Source: Streptomonospora alba
GTDB taxonomy: Bacteria > Actinomycetota > Actinomycetes > Streptosporangiales > Streptosporangiaceae
Length of the DNA: 64,000 bases
NCBI RefSeq assembly: GCF_000826685.1
Contig: NZ_JROO01000036.1
Location: 1 to 64,000 of the forward strand
Direction: 5' to 3'
Positions 10,463 to 19,888 of this stretch are shown here, in pieces (the stretch's first letter is position 1; every line of letters begins with the position of its first letter). The notes under the pieces are model-generated. The model did not search any database and had not been told where the DNA came from. It saw only the letters and a list, made by a program, of their open reading frames with translations. Position numbers and translations under genes: made by a program.

Positions 10463-10911
10463 GTCTCGTCGCTCCTCACAGAGCGGTCAGGCAGGGACGG
10501 AAGTTCCGACCCTCGCTTTCCGCATTTCGGCCCCTCAGGGGAAAGCCCCGTGGAGGCGCTGCCGCACCGGTCCACCAAGCGGCCGACGTCGCGGCGCGCC
10601 CGACGAACACATCCGCACGGAAGGAGGCTGCCCGCCTCCCGTGCCGGAGACTTTCCCCGACGATAGGGCGTTCATCCTCATCCAACTACCTATCAGGGGG
10701 TCCGTGTTCCGGCTACGCCGCAAGCGAACGGCCCGTGCACCCTGGTATATCGAGGGCACACGGGCCGTGAACATGCTCTCGCGCGCATATTTGCTCTGAG
10801 CGAACACCGGCCGCCGCCGACCGGCCCGGCAGTAATGGCCTTGCGCGGGTCTCCCGGGTCCGAAAGAGCTCCGCGCAACCGCCACTCGCACACCGGCGCC
10901 GGCCGTCGGGG
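10463..10911. other. 449-bp intergenic region between lsr2 and clpC
   Basis: No gene seen. It holds the 3' end of the lsr2 transcript and the clpC promoter/leader. A low-G+C patch at about 10730-10800 (CTGGTATATCGAGG and nearby) may be promoter sequence. I did not find a clear ClgR or HspR operator. Confidence 0.5.
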
Positions 10912-11250
10912 TCAGCGCTGGGCGGCCTCGTATTCGGCCACGATGGCAGCCGGGATCCGGCCGCGCTCGTTGACCTGCTTTCCCGCTGCCTTGGCCCACG
11001 CACGGATCTCGGCGCTGCGCTCGCGGCTGGGGGCGTTGCGCTGCTGGCGCTTGCCGCCGCGCCCACTGCTCTTGGACGGGGCCTTGCGGGCCGCCTCGAC
11101 GTAGGGAGCCAGAGCCTCGCGCAGCTTGGTGGCGTTGTCGGCGCTGAGGTCGATTTCGTAGGCGGAACCGTCGACCCCGAACGAAACGGTCTCCTCGGCC
11201 TCGCCGCCGTCCAGATCGTCGACGAGAAGCACCTGAACCTTTTGTGCCAT
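10912..11250 (-). CDS. lsr2: nucleoid-associated xenogeneic silencer Lsr2
   Basis: 112 residues. The N-terminal dimerisation domain starts AQKVQVLLVDDLDGG and contains SFGVDGSAYEIDLS. A basic Ser/Arg/Lys linker follows, and the C-terminal DNA-binding domain contains SAEIRAWAKAAG and the minor-groove motif RGRIP. Lsr2 binds AT-rich DNA and silences acquired genes. The ATG at 11250 has GGAAAGG nine bases upstream, which rules out the longer open frame. Confidence 0.97.
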   Translation of the reverse strand: MAQKVQVLLVDDLDGGEAEETVSFGVDGSAYEIDLSADNATKLREALAPYVEAARKAPSKSSGRGGKRQQRNAPSRERSAEIRAWAKAAGKQVNERGRIPAAIVAEYEAAQR

Positions 11251-11474
11251 AGATAGAACCTTTCCAGCAGAGCGGTGCGATGGCACCTGAATATAAAGCT
11301 ATCCCGGAAGAACGCCGAAGACAATTCTCCGCGCGATCGAAATCCCGGCCAGCCTATGCCCCGGCCGTGTGCGGGGAGCAAATCCCGACTCGACGGCCGA
11401 TACGACCCCGCGCCTCCCCGGGCCCGCGGCCGTTAACGCCTCAGGCGCGCCGCTTCCATTCGTGCGCATGCCGG

Positions 11475-11759
11475 TTAGCCGTCGGCGCGCTCCGTACCAT
11501 CGCCGGGAACTTCCGGTCCGGAACCCTCTGCGCTCTTTGCCCGGCCTTCCGCCGCGGCGCCGTCCGCCTCAGGACGCGACGCCGTCGCGGTACTCGAAGT
11601 TCCCCTGCCGGATGCCGTGCTGCTCGCATCAGCTTCACTCGCGAGCCGCCCGTCCGACGTTCTCGGCGCCATCTCCTTACGGAGGAGCTTCACCACGAAC
11701 GTGCAGAAGACGGCCGCGACCACAGCCGGGGGAAGCAGCGCCGCCAAAACGTCCCCCAT
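11475..11759 (-). CDS. small single-pass membrane protein upstream of lsr2
   Basis: About 94 residues from ATG 11759. One hydrophobic helix (about 5-24, VLAALLPPAVVAAVFCTFVV) is followed by a basic KLLRKEMAPR stop-transfer segment and a long Ser/Thr/Ala/Glu-rich cytoplasmic tail with no fold signature. I recall similar short proteins beside lsr2 in other actinobacteria. The function is unknown. The open frame starts 13 codons earlier, but the ATG fits the usual N-terminus better. Confidence 0.6.
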   Translation of the reverse strand: MGDVLAALLPPAVVAAVFCTFVVKLLRKEMAPRTSDGRLASEADASSTASGRGTSSTATASRPEADGAAAEGRAKSAEGSGPEVPGDGTERADG

Positions 11760-12349
11760 CGAGCGCACACCCTTCCTTGATGTCACTTTATGCAGCAATT
11801 ACCCCACGGAGGGACGCCGCCGACTCGGATCGGTGACCGGCCGCGGCACCCGCTCATTCAACGGGAGCTGACTCCGACATCATAGACACCGTTCGCACCT
11901 GTATGGACCCGCCCCCGCGGGACGGCTTTAGCCGAGTTCCAAAAGCCCGTCGTATAAGGGGTTCCGGGCACGGCGGAGGTGTCGCGGAGCCCCTCCGCCG
12001 AGTCGACCGCAACCGAATCGCCATTGAAAAGACGGCGGTTCGTAGCCGACCGCCGCCGTGATTGGATCCGCGAACGGATCGGGCATATCGATCGGCGTCG
12101 CGCCAGGCGGAGGCGGCGGCGAAGAAGCCCTGGACGCCGCACCGCAGATCTCCGCAATCCACACATTACCTGGCCGGATACGCATCCCCCGGCCAGGTCG
12201 GCATAGGCTTCGAAGGCGCGCGTCGTTTGTGGGACCGTGGCCCCCCGACCGCGAGTCCGGCATCGGCGGCTGCGCGCCGGCGGGAGTTCCCGCGCGTCCC
12301 CCTTACGCTTGCGCGGCCCGGTCACTGTGGGCATTGAGAGGACCTCACC
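11760..12349. other. 590-bp intergenic region
   Basis: A divergent gap between the small membrane protein and the PHP-UvrD gene. Open frames here lack coding character and known motifs. G+C is somewhat lower near 11780-11960, as expected for promoters. I see no RNA gene or convincing repeat. Confidence 0.5.
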
Positions 12350-15300
12350 GTGGAGTTCCACGCAGATCTGCATATTCACTCCAAGTACTCGCGGGCTTGC
12401 AGCAAGGATTGCGACCTGGAGCACCTGGCGTGGTGGGCCGCGCGCAAGGGCATCGCAGTGGTCGGCACCGGTGATTTCACTCACCCCGCTTGGCGCGAGC
12501 AGTTGCGCACCAAACTCGTGCCCGCCGAGCCGGGACTGTTCCGGCTGACCCCTGATATCGAAGCCGAGGTCCTGCGCACTCTGCCGCCGGCGTGCCGGAA
12601 TCCGGTGCGCTTCATGCTGTCCGTGGAGATCTCCACCATCTATAAGCGGGGCGAACGGACCCGAAAGGTGCACCATTTGCTCTACGCGCCCACGATGGAG
12701 GCGGCAGAGGCCATCACCGCCGATTTGGCCAGGATCGGCAATCTCGCCTCCGACGGGCGCCCCATCCTGGGCCTGGATTCACGCGACCTGCTGGAGATCA
12801 CCCTCGCCAGCGACCCGGGCAGCTATCTGGTGCCGGCCCACGTGTGGACCCCGTGGTTCGCCGTTCTCGGTTCGAAATCGGGATTCGACGCCGTCGGCGA
12901 CTGCTACGCCGACCTCGCCGAGCACATCTTCGCCGTCGAGACCGGACTCTCCAGCGATCCGGAGATGAACTGGACGGTGTCGTCGCTCGACACCTACACG
13001 CAGGTCAGCAATTCCGACGCGCACTCGCCGCCGATGCTCGCCCGCGAGGCCACGCGCTTCGACACCGACCTCGATTACTACGCCGTGCGCCGCGCTCTGG
13101 AGACCGGCGACGGATTCCGCGGCACCGTCGAGTTCTTCCCCGAGGAAGGCAAATACCATCTCGACGGCCACCGCAAATGCGGGGTGCGCCTGGAACCCGA
13201 CGCCACCCGCGACCACGGCGGGCGCTGCCCGGTCTGCGGCAAGCCCTTGACGGTCGGGGTCTCCCACCGCGTCTTCGAGCTGGCCGACCGGCCCGTCGGC
13301 CACCGCCCCTCCGGTGCCGCCGGTTTCACCAGCCTGGTGCCGCTGCCCGAGATCGTCAGCGAGATCGTCGGCGTGGGCCCCAAGAGCAAGCGGGTGCGGG
13401 GCGAGGTCGGTCGGCTGGTGGGCGAGCTGGGATCGGAACTGGACATCCTGACCACCGCGCCCACCGACGAGGTGGCCCGGGTCGGCGGCACCCTGCTGGG
13501 CGAGGCGGTCACCAGGCTCCGGGCGGGCGCCGTCGTGCGCGATGCCGGCTACGACGGCGAGTACGGCAGGATCCACATGTTCGAACCCGGCGAGCTGAAG
13601 AGCTCCGACTCCGCGCCGGCCCTGTTCGACGCCGACGACCTGGCCGGCCCGTCGCCGGCGCCCCGGCCCGCATCCGGCGGCCCGACGGCGCAGAAGCCGC
13701 CCCCGCGCGGCGGCGCGGAGCCGGACGGCGGCGCCCGCGACGCTGCGGGAACCGGGCCCGAGGGCGGCCGGCACGAAGCAGGCGAACGCGACGGCGGCGG
13801 GTCCGAGGGCGGCGAGGACGGCGGTCCCAGCGGGCCGCGCGCTGCCGTCCTGGTGCCTGAGGCGGCCGCCGGACCCGCCGTGGACGCCGGAACCTCCGCC
13901 GGGTCCGCAGCGACGGTCTCGGCGCCCGCGTACGCGCCCTCTCCCGCCGCGCACGGGGCGCCGGCCGCCGACTCCCCTCCGCTGTTCCCCGACGGCGCCT
14001 GCACCGCCGCTCCCCCGGCGCGCAGCGTGCTCGACGGACTCGATCCCCAGCAGCGCGCCGCGGCCGAGGCCCCCGGCGGACCGCTGCTGATCGTCGCCGG
14101 CCCGGGCACCGGCAAGACCCGAACGCTCACCCGGCGCATCGCCCATCTGGTGGCCGAGCAGGACGTGGCCGCGGCCGGGTTCCTGGCGATCACCTTCACC
14201 CGCCGCGCCGCCGAGGAGCTGAGCGAGCGGCTGGGCGACCTGCTGGGCGAGCGCGCCCGCGACCTCACCGTCGCCACGTTCCACCGCCTGGGTCTGCTCC
14301 TGCTGCGCGAGCAGTACGAGCGCGCCGGGCTTTCCGCGGACTTCGGCATCGCCGACACAGCGCAGCAGCGGGAGATCGCCGCCGTGGTCGCCGGCTCCGA
14401 GAAGGAGGGGCGGCGGCTGCTGGACCGGCGCGACTCCGACGAAGCGACCGAGGAGGACGCCGCCTACGAACGCCGACTGCGCGAGCTGGACCTCGTCGAC
14501 TTCACCGACCTCGTCGCGCTGCCGGTGCGCCTGCTCGGCGCGGACCCGGAGCTGGCTGAGCACTACCGGCGCCGCTGGCCCTGGATCAGCGTGGACGAGT
14601 ATCAGGACGTCGACGAGCGGCAGTACACGCTGCTGCGGCTGCTGACCGCCCCTGACGGCAACCTCACCGCCATCGGCGACCCGGACCAGGCCATCTACGG
14701 GTTCCGCGGCGCCGATGTGGGCTTCTTTCTGCGCTTCACCGCCGACTTCCCCGGCGCCGCCACAGTGCGGCTGGGCCGCAACTACCGCTCCAATGCCACG
14801 ATCGTCGACGCCGCGGTCCACGCCATCGCCCCCGCCTCGCTGCTGCCGGGCCGGGAGCTGCGGGCGGTCGGCGACTTCTCCGACCCGCCGCGCATCGGAT
14901 TGCACACGGCCGCCGACGAGAAGGCCGAGGCCTCGTTCGTGGCCCGCTCGATCGACCGGTTGCTGGGCGGCACCTCCTGGCACTCGCTGGACAGCGGCCG
15001 GGTGACCGGCGACGGCGACGGCGGCCTGTCCTTCAGCGACTTCTGCGTGCTCTACCGCACCGACGCGCAGAGCGAGGCGATCATGCGCGCCTTCAACACC
15101 GCGGGCGTGCCGTACCAGAAGCGTTCGCACGACCGGCTGCTGGCGCGGCCGGGCGTGCGGATGGTCGCCGACGAGCTGGCCCATCACGCCCAGGGACCGC
15201 TGGTCGAGCAGGTGCGTTCGGCGGTGGCGCTGCTGTGCGAGCGGCACGCCGGCGACGAGGAGCTGTGCACGGACCTGCGCACGGCGGGCGAGCTGGTGCG

Positions 15301-15739
15301 GCCCCTGGCCGCCGAGTGCGGAGAGGACCTCTCCGAGCTGCTGTCGGCGCTGGCCATGGGCGCCGAGGTCGACGCGTTGGACCCGCGCGCCGACCGGGTG
15401 GCCCTGCTGACGCTGCACGCCGCAAAGGGGCTGGAGTTTCCCGTGGTGTTCCTGGTGGGCTGCGAGGACGGGCTGCTGCCTTTCCGGCTTCCGGGCGAGG
15501 GCCGCATCTCCTCTGGCGCCGGCGAGGACGAGGAGCGGCGGCTGTTCTTCGTCGGGATGACCCGCGCACAGCAGCGGCTCTATCTCTCGCGGGCGCGGCG
15601 GCGCACTCGGCGCGGAACGGCCTCGGATACCGCACCGTCGCCGTTCCTGGATGCGCTCGACGCCGGTCTGACCATGCCCGTGGACGAGGAGTCCGCCGTG
15701 CGCAAACGGCCGCGCGACCGGCAGATGCGCCTGCTGTGA
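12350..15739 (+). CDS. PHP phosphoesterase - UvrD helicase fusion
   Basis: One uninterrupted 1129-residue frame. The GTG start has GAGAGGA eight bases upstream. Residues 1 to about 400 are a PHP-type metal phosphoesterase domain (HADLHIHSKYSR, VVGTGDFTHP, VEISTIYKRG, QVSNSDAHSP) with a Cys cluster (RKCG, CPVCGK) typical of the TIGR00375/YqxK type. A low-complexity Ala/Pro/Gly linker covers about 425-560. The rest is an SF1A helicase: Walker A AGPGTGKTRTL near 584, ITFTRRAAEEL, Walker B DEYQDVDE near 747, GDPDQAIYGFRGAD, and LTLHAAKGLEFPVVF. It is probably a repair helicase coupled to an end-processing or 3'-phosphatase-like activity. Related fusions occur in some bacteria. Confidence 0.93.
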   Translation: MEFHADLHIHSKYSRACSKDCDLEHLAWWAARKGIAVVGTGDFTHPAWREQLRTKLVPAEPGLFRLTPDIEAEVLRTLPPACRNPVRFMLSVEISTIYKRGERTRKVHHLLYAPTMEAAEAITADLARIGNLASDGRPILGLDSRDLLEITLASDPGSYLVPAHVWTPWFAVLGSKSGFDAVGDCYADLAEHIFAVETGLSSDPEMNWTVSSLDTYTQVSNSDAHSPPMLAREATRFDTDLDYYAVRRALETGDGFRGTVEFFPEEGKYHLDGHRKCGVRLEPDATRDHGGRCPVCGKPLTVGVSHRVFELADRPVGHRPSGAAGFTSLVPLPEIVSEIVGVGPKSKRVRGEVGRLVGELGSELDILTTAPTDEVARVGGTLLGEAVTRLRAGAVVRDAGYDGEYGRIHMFEPGELKSSDSAPALFDADDLAGPSPAPRPASGGPTAQKPPPRGGAEPDGGARDAAGTGPEGGRHEAGERDGGGSEGGEDGGPSGPRAAVLVPEAAAGPAVDAGTSAGSAATVSAPAYAPSPAAHGAPAADSPPLFPDGACTAAPPARSVLDGLDPQQRAAAEAPGGPLLIVAGPGTGKTRTLTRRIAHLVAEQDVAAAGFLAITFTRRAAEELSERLGDLLGERARDLTVATFHRLGLLLLREQYERAGLSADFGIADTAQQREIAAVVAGSEKEGRRLLDRRDSDEATEEDAAYERRLRELDLVDFTDLVALPVRLLGADPELAEHYRRRWPWISVDEYQDVDERQYTLLRLLTAPDGNLTAIGDPDQAIYGFRGADVGFFLRFTADFPGAATVRLGRNYRSNATIVDAAVHAIAPASLLPGRELRAVGDFSDPPRIGLHTAADEKAEASFVARSIDRLLGGTSWHSLDSGRVTGDGDGGLSFSDFCVLYRTDAQSEAIMRAFNTAGVPYQKRSHDRLLARPGVRMVADELAHHAQGPLVEQVRSAVALLCERHAGDEELCTDLRTAGELVRPLAAECGEDLSELLSALAMGAEVDALDPRADRVALLTLHAAKGLEFPVVFLVGCEDGLLPFRLPGEGRISSGAGEDEERRLFFVGMTRAQQRLYLSRARRRTRRGTASDTAPSPFLDALDAGLTMPVDEESAVRKRPRDRQMRLL

Positions 15740-15799
15740 GGCGGGGCCCGCGGGCGGAGGGTGCGGAATCCGCGGCGCCGAGGTCCTCTACGCATCAGC

Positions 15800-15860
15800 G
15801 TTGATCTTGTACCTACGGTCATTGTGAGCGATCACATGTGACCGTAAGTACAAGATCAAC
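15800..15860. terminator. very long near-perfect inverted repeat between convergent genes
   Basis: The 22-nt arms 15800-15821 and 15839-15860 differ at one position. The spacer adds an inner TGTGA / TCACA stem (15823-15827, 15832-15836) around a GCGA loop, giving about 27 pairs with one bulge. The arms are much less GC-rich than the neighbours and there is no terminal T-run. The place between two convergent stops fits a bidirectional terminator; the base composition also allows a mobile repeat of the REP or MITE type. Confidence 0.75.
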
Positions 15861-15873
15861 GGAGGAACAGGCC

Positions 15874-16419
15874 CTAGCGGGAGCGCGGGGTGCCGGGTTC
15901 GTTGAGATGGACCAGCATCCGGGTGTTGCCCAGGGTGTTGGGCTTGACCCGTTCCAGGTCCAGGAACTCGGCCACGCCCTCGTCGTAGGAGCGCAGCAGC
16001 TCCTCGTAGACGCGCGGCGAGACGGGTGCGCCCTGGATCGGCTCGAAACCGTGCCGGGCGAAGAACTCCGTCTCGAAGGTCAGGCAGAACACGCGGCGCA
16101 CGCCCAGCTCGCGGGCGCGGTCGAGCAGCGCGGAGACGATGCCGTGGCCGACTCCGCGGCCCTGAGCGACGGGGTCGACGACCACGGTGCGGACCTCGGC
16201 GAGGTCCTCCCACAGGACGTGCAGCGCACCGCAGCCCACGATGGAGCGCTCAGCACCCTCGCCGATCTCGGCGACGCAGAACTCCTGGACGTCCTCGTAG
16301 AGGTTGACCGTGCTCTTGGTGAGTACGCGGCGCTCCCCGCTGAAGGAGTCGACGAGCCGGCGGATGTGCACGACGTCGCGAGTGCGGGCGCGGCGGACGG
16401 TGACCTGGGTTGCGGGCAT
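15874..16419 (-). CDS. argA: amino-acid N-acetyltransferase (short N-acetylglutamate synthase type)
   Basis: A 181-residue GNAT acetyltransferase resembling the short actinobacterial N-acetylglutamate synthase (Rv2747 type), which makes N-acetylglutamate for arginine synthesis. Visible marks are the N-terminal RRARTRDVVHIRRLVD, the acetyl-CoA loop VVVDPVAQGRGVGHGI, and CLTFETEFFARHGFEPI. It lacks the amino-acid kinase domain of classical ArgA. The ATG start is clear. Other amino-acid substrates are possible. It is downstream of a small LuxR-type gene and convergent with the PHP-UvrD gene. Confidence 0.85.
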   Translation of the reverse strand: MPATQVTVRRARTRDVVHIRRLVDSFSGERRVLTKSTVNLYEDVQEFCVAEIGEGAERSIVGCGALHVLWEDLAEVRTVVVDPVAQGRGVGHGIVSALLDRARELGVRRVFCLTFETEFFARHGFEPIQGAPVSPRVYEELLRSYDEGVAEFLDLERVKPNTLGNTRMLVHLNEPGTPRSR

Positions 16420-16573
16420 TTCCCCGCCAGACTACTGGTCCGCGGTGCCGTGCGGCTACGAAGCGCAGCCCACCGCCCCGTCCGCGAGAGGCGGTACGGG
16501 GCGGCGCGCCGCGGCGTCGGTTCATCCAGGGGGCGTTCAGCCGGATGGTGCGGTCGGATCCTTCTTCGACTGG

Positions 16574-16879
16574 CTAGATCAGCTGCTTGCGCGCCGCCCA
16601 GACGACGGCCTCGATGGGGGTGTTGACCCCCAGTTGGTCGCAGATGGCGCGGAGACGGCGGCGCAGGGTGCGCGCGCTCAGCTCCAGCCGCCGCGCGGCG
16701 ACGTCGGTCGTCACCCCTGTGGCGATCTCGGCGAGCAACTGGAGTTCGTCGTCGGTCAGACTGACCGGAAAGTTCTTCCCCGGGTCGGGGACCGTCACCG
16801 GGGCCGGCGCGATCCCCTCCCGCATCAGCGGGGTACCGGGGTCCTTCGCGGTACGACGTACGAGTGTGGCCTGTTCCAC
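16574..16879 (-). CDS. small LuxR-type helix-turn-helix regulator
   Basis: About 101 residues from the GTG at 16879, chosen because GGGAGGA stands five bases upstream; ATG 16894 in frame lacks a ribosome site. The C-terminal 65 residues form a LuxR-like DNA-binding domain (LTDDELQLLAEIATG, TDVAARRLELSARTLRRRL, ICDQLGVNTPIEAV). There is no receiver or ligand domain; the first 35 residues are short and basic. It could be a stand-alone transcription factor. Its target is unknown; arginine-related argA follows 154 bp downstream on the same strand. Confidence 0.75.
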   Translation of the reverse strand: MEQATLVRRTAKDPGTPLMREGIAPAPVTVPDPGKNFPVSLTDDELQLLAEIATGVTTDVAARRLELSARTLRRRLRAICDQLGVNTPIEAVVWAARKQLI

Positions 16880-17478
16880 TCCGTCCTCCCTCATCCGTGG
16901 TGAGTGCGGAACATCAACTCGTCGCCGCAGAGACCTCCGACGGCCGGAGGCGCACACCTCTGGACACGCGGACGCCGACGTTCCCCGGTACCGCCTCCCG
17001 GCTCCGGTGCGACGCGCCCTTCTGGCACAAGGGCGGACGCCCCGGTGAGCTGGGAGTGCGCGGTCCCGGTCGGTGCGGTCTGGGACGGACAGACCGCACG
17101 TGGGCGCACACGGCCAAGGATGGTCGAGCCCGGCCAAGCCGTGCCCAGCCATCCTCACTCACCGTCATGTCGATCCACTACGGCAAACCAGCGGAGTAGA
17201 ACTCCGCTCGATTTGAAACGCTAGGCCGATGCGAACGGCCCGTCAAGGTCGGTTTGACTACCGCGCGTAACGTCTCGGCCATCGCTGGTCACCGAGGTGT
17301 CCCCTGAGGAAACCTCAAAGACGAGAATGACCTGCGAAAATAACCTTCATACCGGTGGTTCCACCGAACCCCGCCGGAGACGGGCACCCCTCATCCGCCA
17401 CTCTTCGCCACACGGTCCCTGACCTGGGGTTTCCCGAATTCCAGGAACATCACGATCCGACAACGAGATCGTGGTGGG
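16880..17478. other. about 600-bp intergenic region upstream of the LuxR-type gene
   Basis: No supported gene. The segment 17200-17350 is lower in G+C than its surroundings and contains TTTGAAACGCTAGG and a small CGGTGG-TT-CCACCG hairpin, so it probably holds promoter or leader elements of the leftward regulator. Confidence 0.45.
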
Positions 17479-17507
17479 GCGGCACCCGGCCACCAGCCGG
17501 GTGCCGC
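17479..17507 (-). terminator. lysS terminator hairpin
   Basis: A perfect 12-bp stem (GCGGCACCCGGC and its complement) with a 5-nt loop begins five bases after the lysS stop. Confidence 0.75.
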
Positions 17508-17512
17508 TGCGC

Positions 17513-19009
<1,497 letters not shown>

Positions 19010-19034
19010 GGTGAGAATCCTATCGGCCCGGGGC

Positions 19035-19061
19035 GGGTGGCCCCGACGTCCCGGGCCACCC
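19035..19061 (-). terminator. hairpin between coaX and lysS
   Basis: A 9-bp stem (GGGTGGCCC / GGGCCACCC) with a 9-nt loop starts 16 nt after the coaX stop and about 25 nt upstream of the lysS start, so it may end or attenuate the nad-pan-coa transcript. Confidence 0.5.
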
Positions 19062-19076
19062 GGCCACCGCCCGTGG

Positions 19077-19856
19077 TCAGGAGTTGCGCTGGTAGACCAG
19101 GCGCAGACCCATCAGGGTGAGCCAGGGCTCGTGCACGTCCACCGTCTCGCACTCCTCGACCACCATCGGCGCCAGACCGCCGGTGGCCACCACGGTGACG
19201 TCGTCGACGTCGTCGCTCAGCTCCTGGGCCATGCGGTCGACGATGCCGTCGACCTGCCCGGCGAATCCGAAGACGATGCCCGAGCGCAGCGCCTCGGTCG
19301 TGTTCTTGGCCACCACCGACCGGGGCTTGACCAGCTCCACCATGTGCAGCTGCGCGCCCCGCCGCGACAGCGCCTCCACCGAGATGTCGATCCCGGGCGC
19401 GATCGCGCCGCCGACGTACTCCCCCTTGGAGCTGACCGCGTCGAAGGTCGTCGCGGTACCGAAGTCCACCACCACCGCCGGCCCGCCGTACTGCTGCACC
19501 GCCGCCAGCGCGTTGACGATGCGGTCGCTGCCGACTTCCTTGGGGTTGTCCATGCGCACCGGCACCCCCGTTTTGACGCCGGGCTCGACGATGACGGCCG
19601 GCACGTCGCCGAAGTGGCGGCGGAACATCTCGCGCATCTCGTGCTGGACCGAGGGCACCGAGCAGCACAGGGCGATGCCGTCGATCTGCCCGCTGCCGAT
19701 GACGGAGCTGCCCCTGATCAGGCCGTGCAGCACTACGGCCCATTCGTCGGCGGTGCGGCGCGCCTCGGTGGAGACCCGCCAGTGCTCGACCAGCTGCTCG
19801 TCGTCGAAGAGACCGAGAACCGTGTGCGAGTTGCCGACGTCGATCGCAAGGAGCAT
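19077..19856 (-). CDS. coaX: type III pantothenate kinase CoaX
   Basis: A 259-residue ASKHA-fold kinase for the first step of CoA synthesis. The N-terminal phosphate loop AIDVGNSHTVLGLF, the motif GVKTGVPVRMDNPKEVGSDR, VVVDFGTATTFDAV and GGAIAPGID are all diagnostic of type III enzymes, which need a monovalent cation and are not feedback-inhibited by CoA. The ATG has AAGGAG just upstream. It lies 32 bp after the nadB-nadC frame, in the same unit as panC. Confidence 0.97.
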   Translation of the reverse strand: MLLAIDVGNSHTVLGLFDDEQLVEHWRVSTEARRTADEWAVVLHGLIRGSSVIGSGQIDGIALCCSVPSVQHEMREMFRRHFGDVPAVIVEPGVKTGVPVRMDNPKEVGSDRIVNALAAVQQYGGPAVVVDFGTATTFDAVSSKGEYVGGAIAPGIDISVEALSRRGAQLHMVELVKPRSVVAKNTTEALRSGIVFGFAGQVDGIVDRMAQELSDDVDDVTVVATGGLAPMVVEECETVDVHEPWLTLMGLRLVYQRNS

Positions 19857-19888
19857 CTGGGGCCTCTCCTGGTGGATTGTGCAGGACC

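Noticed and set aside
10500-10540. Possible ClgR operator upstream of clpC (GCGGAAAGCGA)
   Set aside because: Only one half resembles the known ClgR half-site, and the spacing and symmetry are wrong.
8093-10666. Very long open frame opposite clpC (857 codons), and similar ones opposite nadB-nadC, topA, ftsH and the PHP-UvrD gene
   Set aside because: They are mirror effects of G+C-rich codon use. The opposite strand shows full protein family motifs, while these show none.
11858-12676. Leftward open frames in the gap before the PHP-UvrD gene
   Set aside because: They run into the antisense of the PHP domain, have no ribosome site and read as low-information Arg/Ala sequence.
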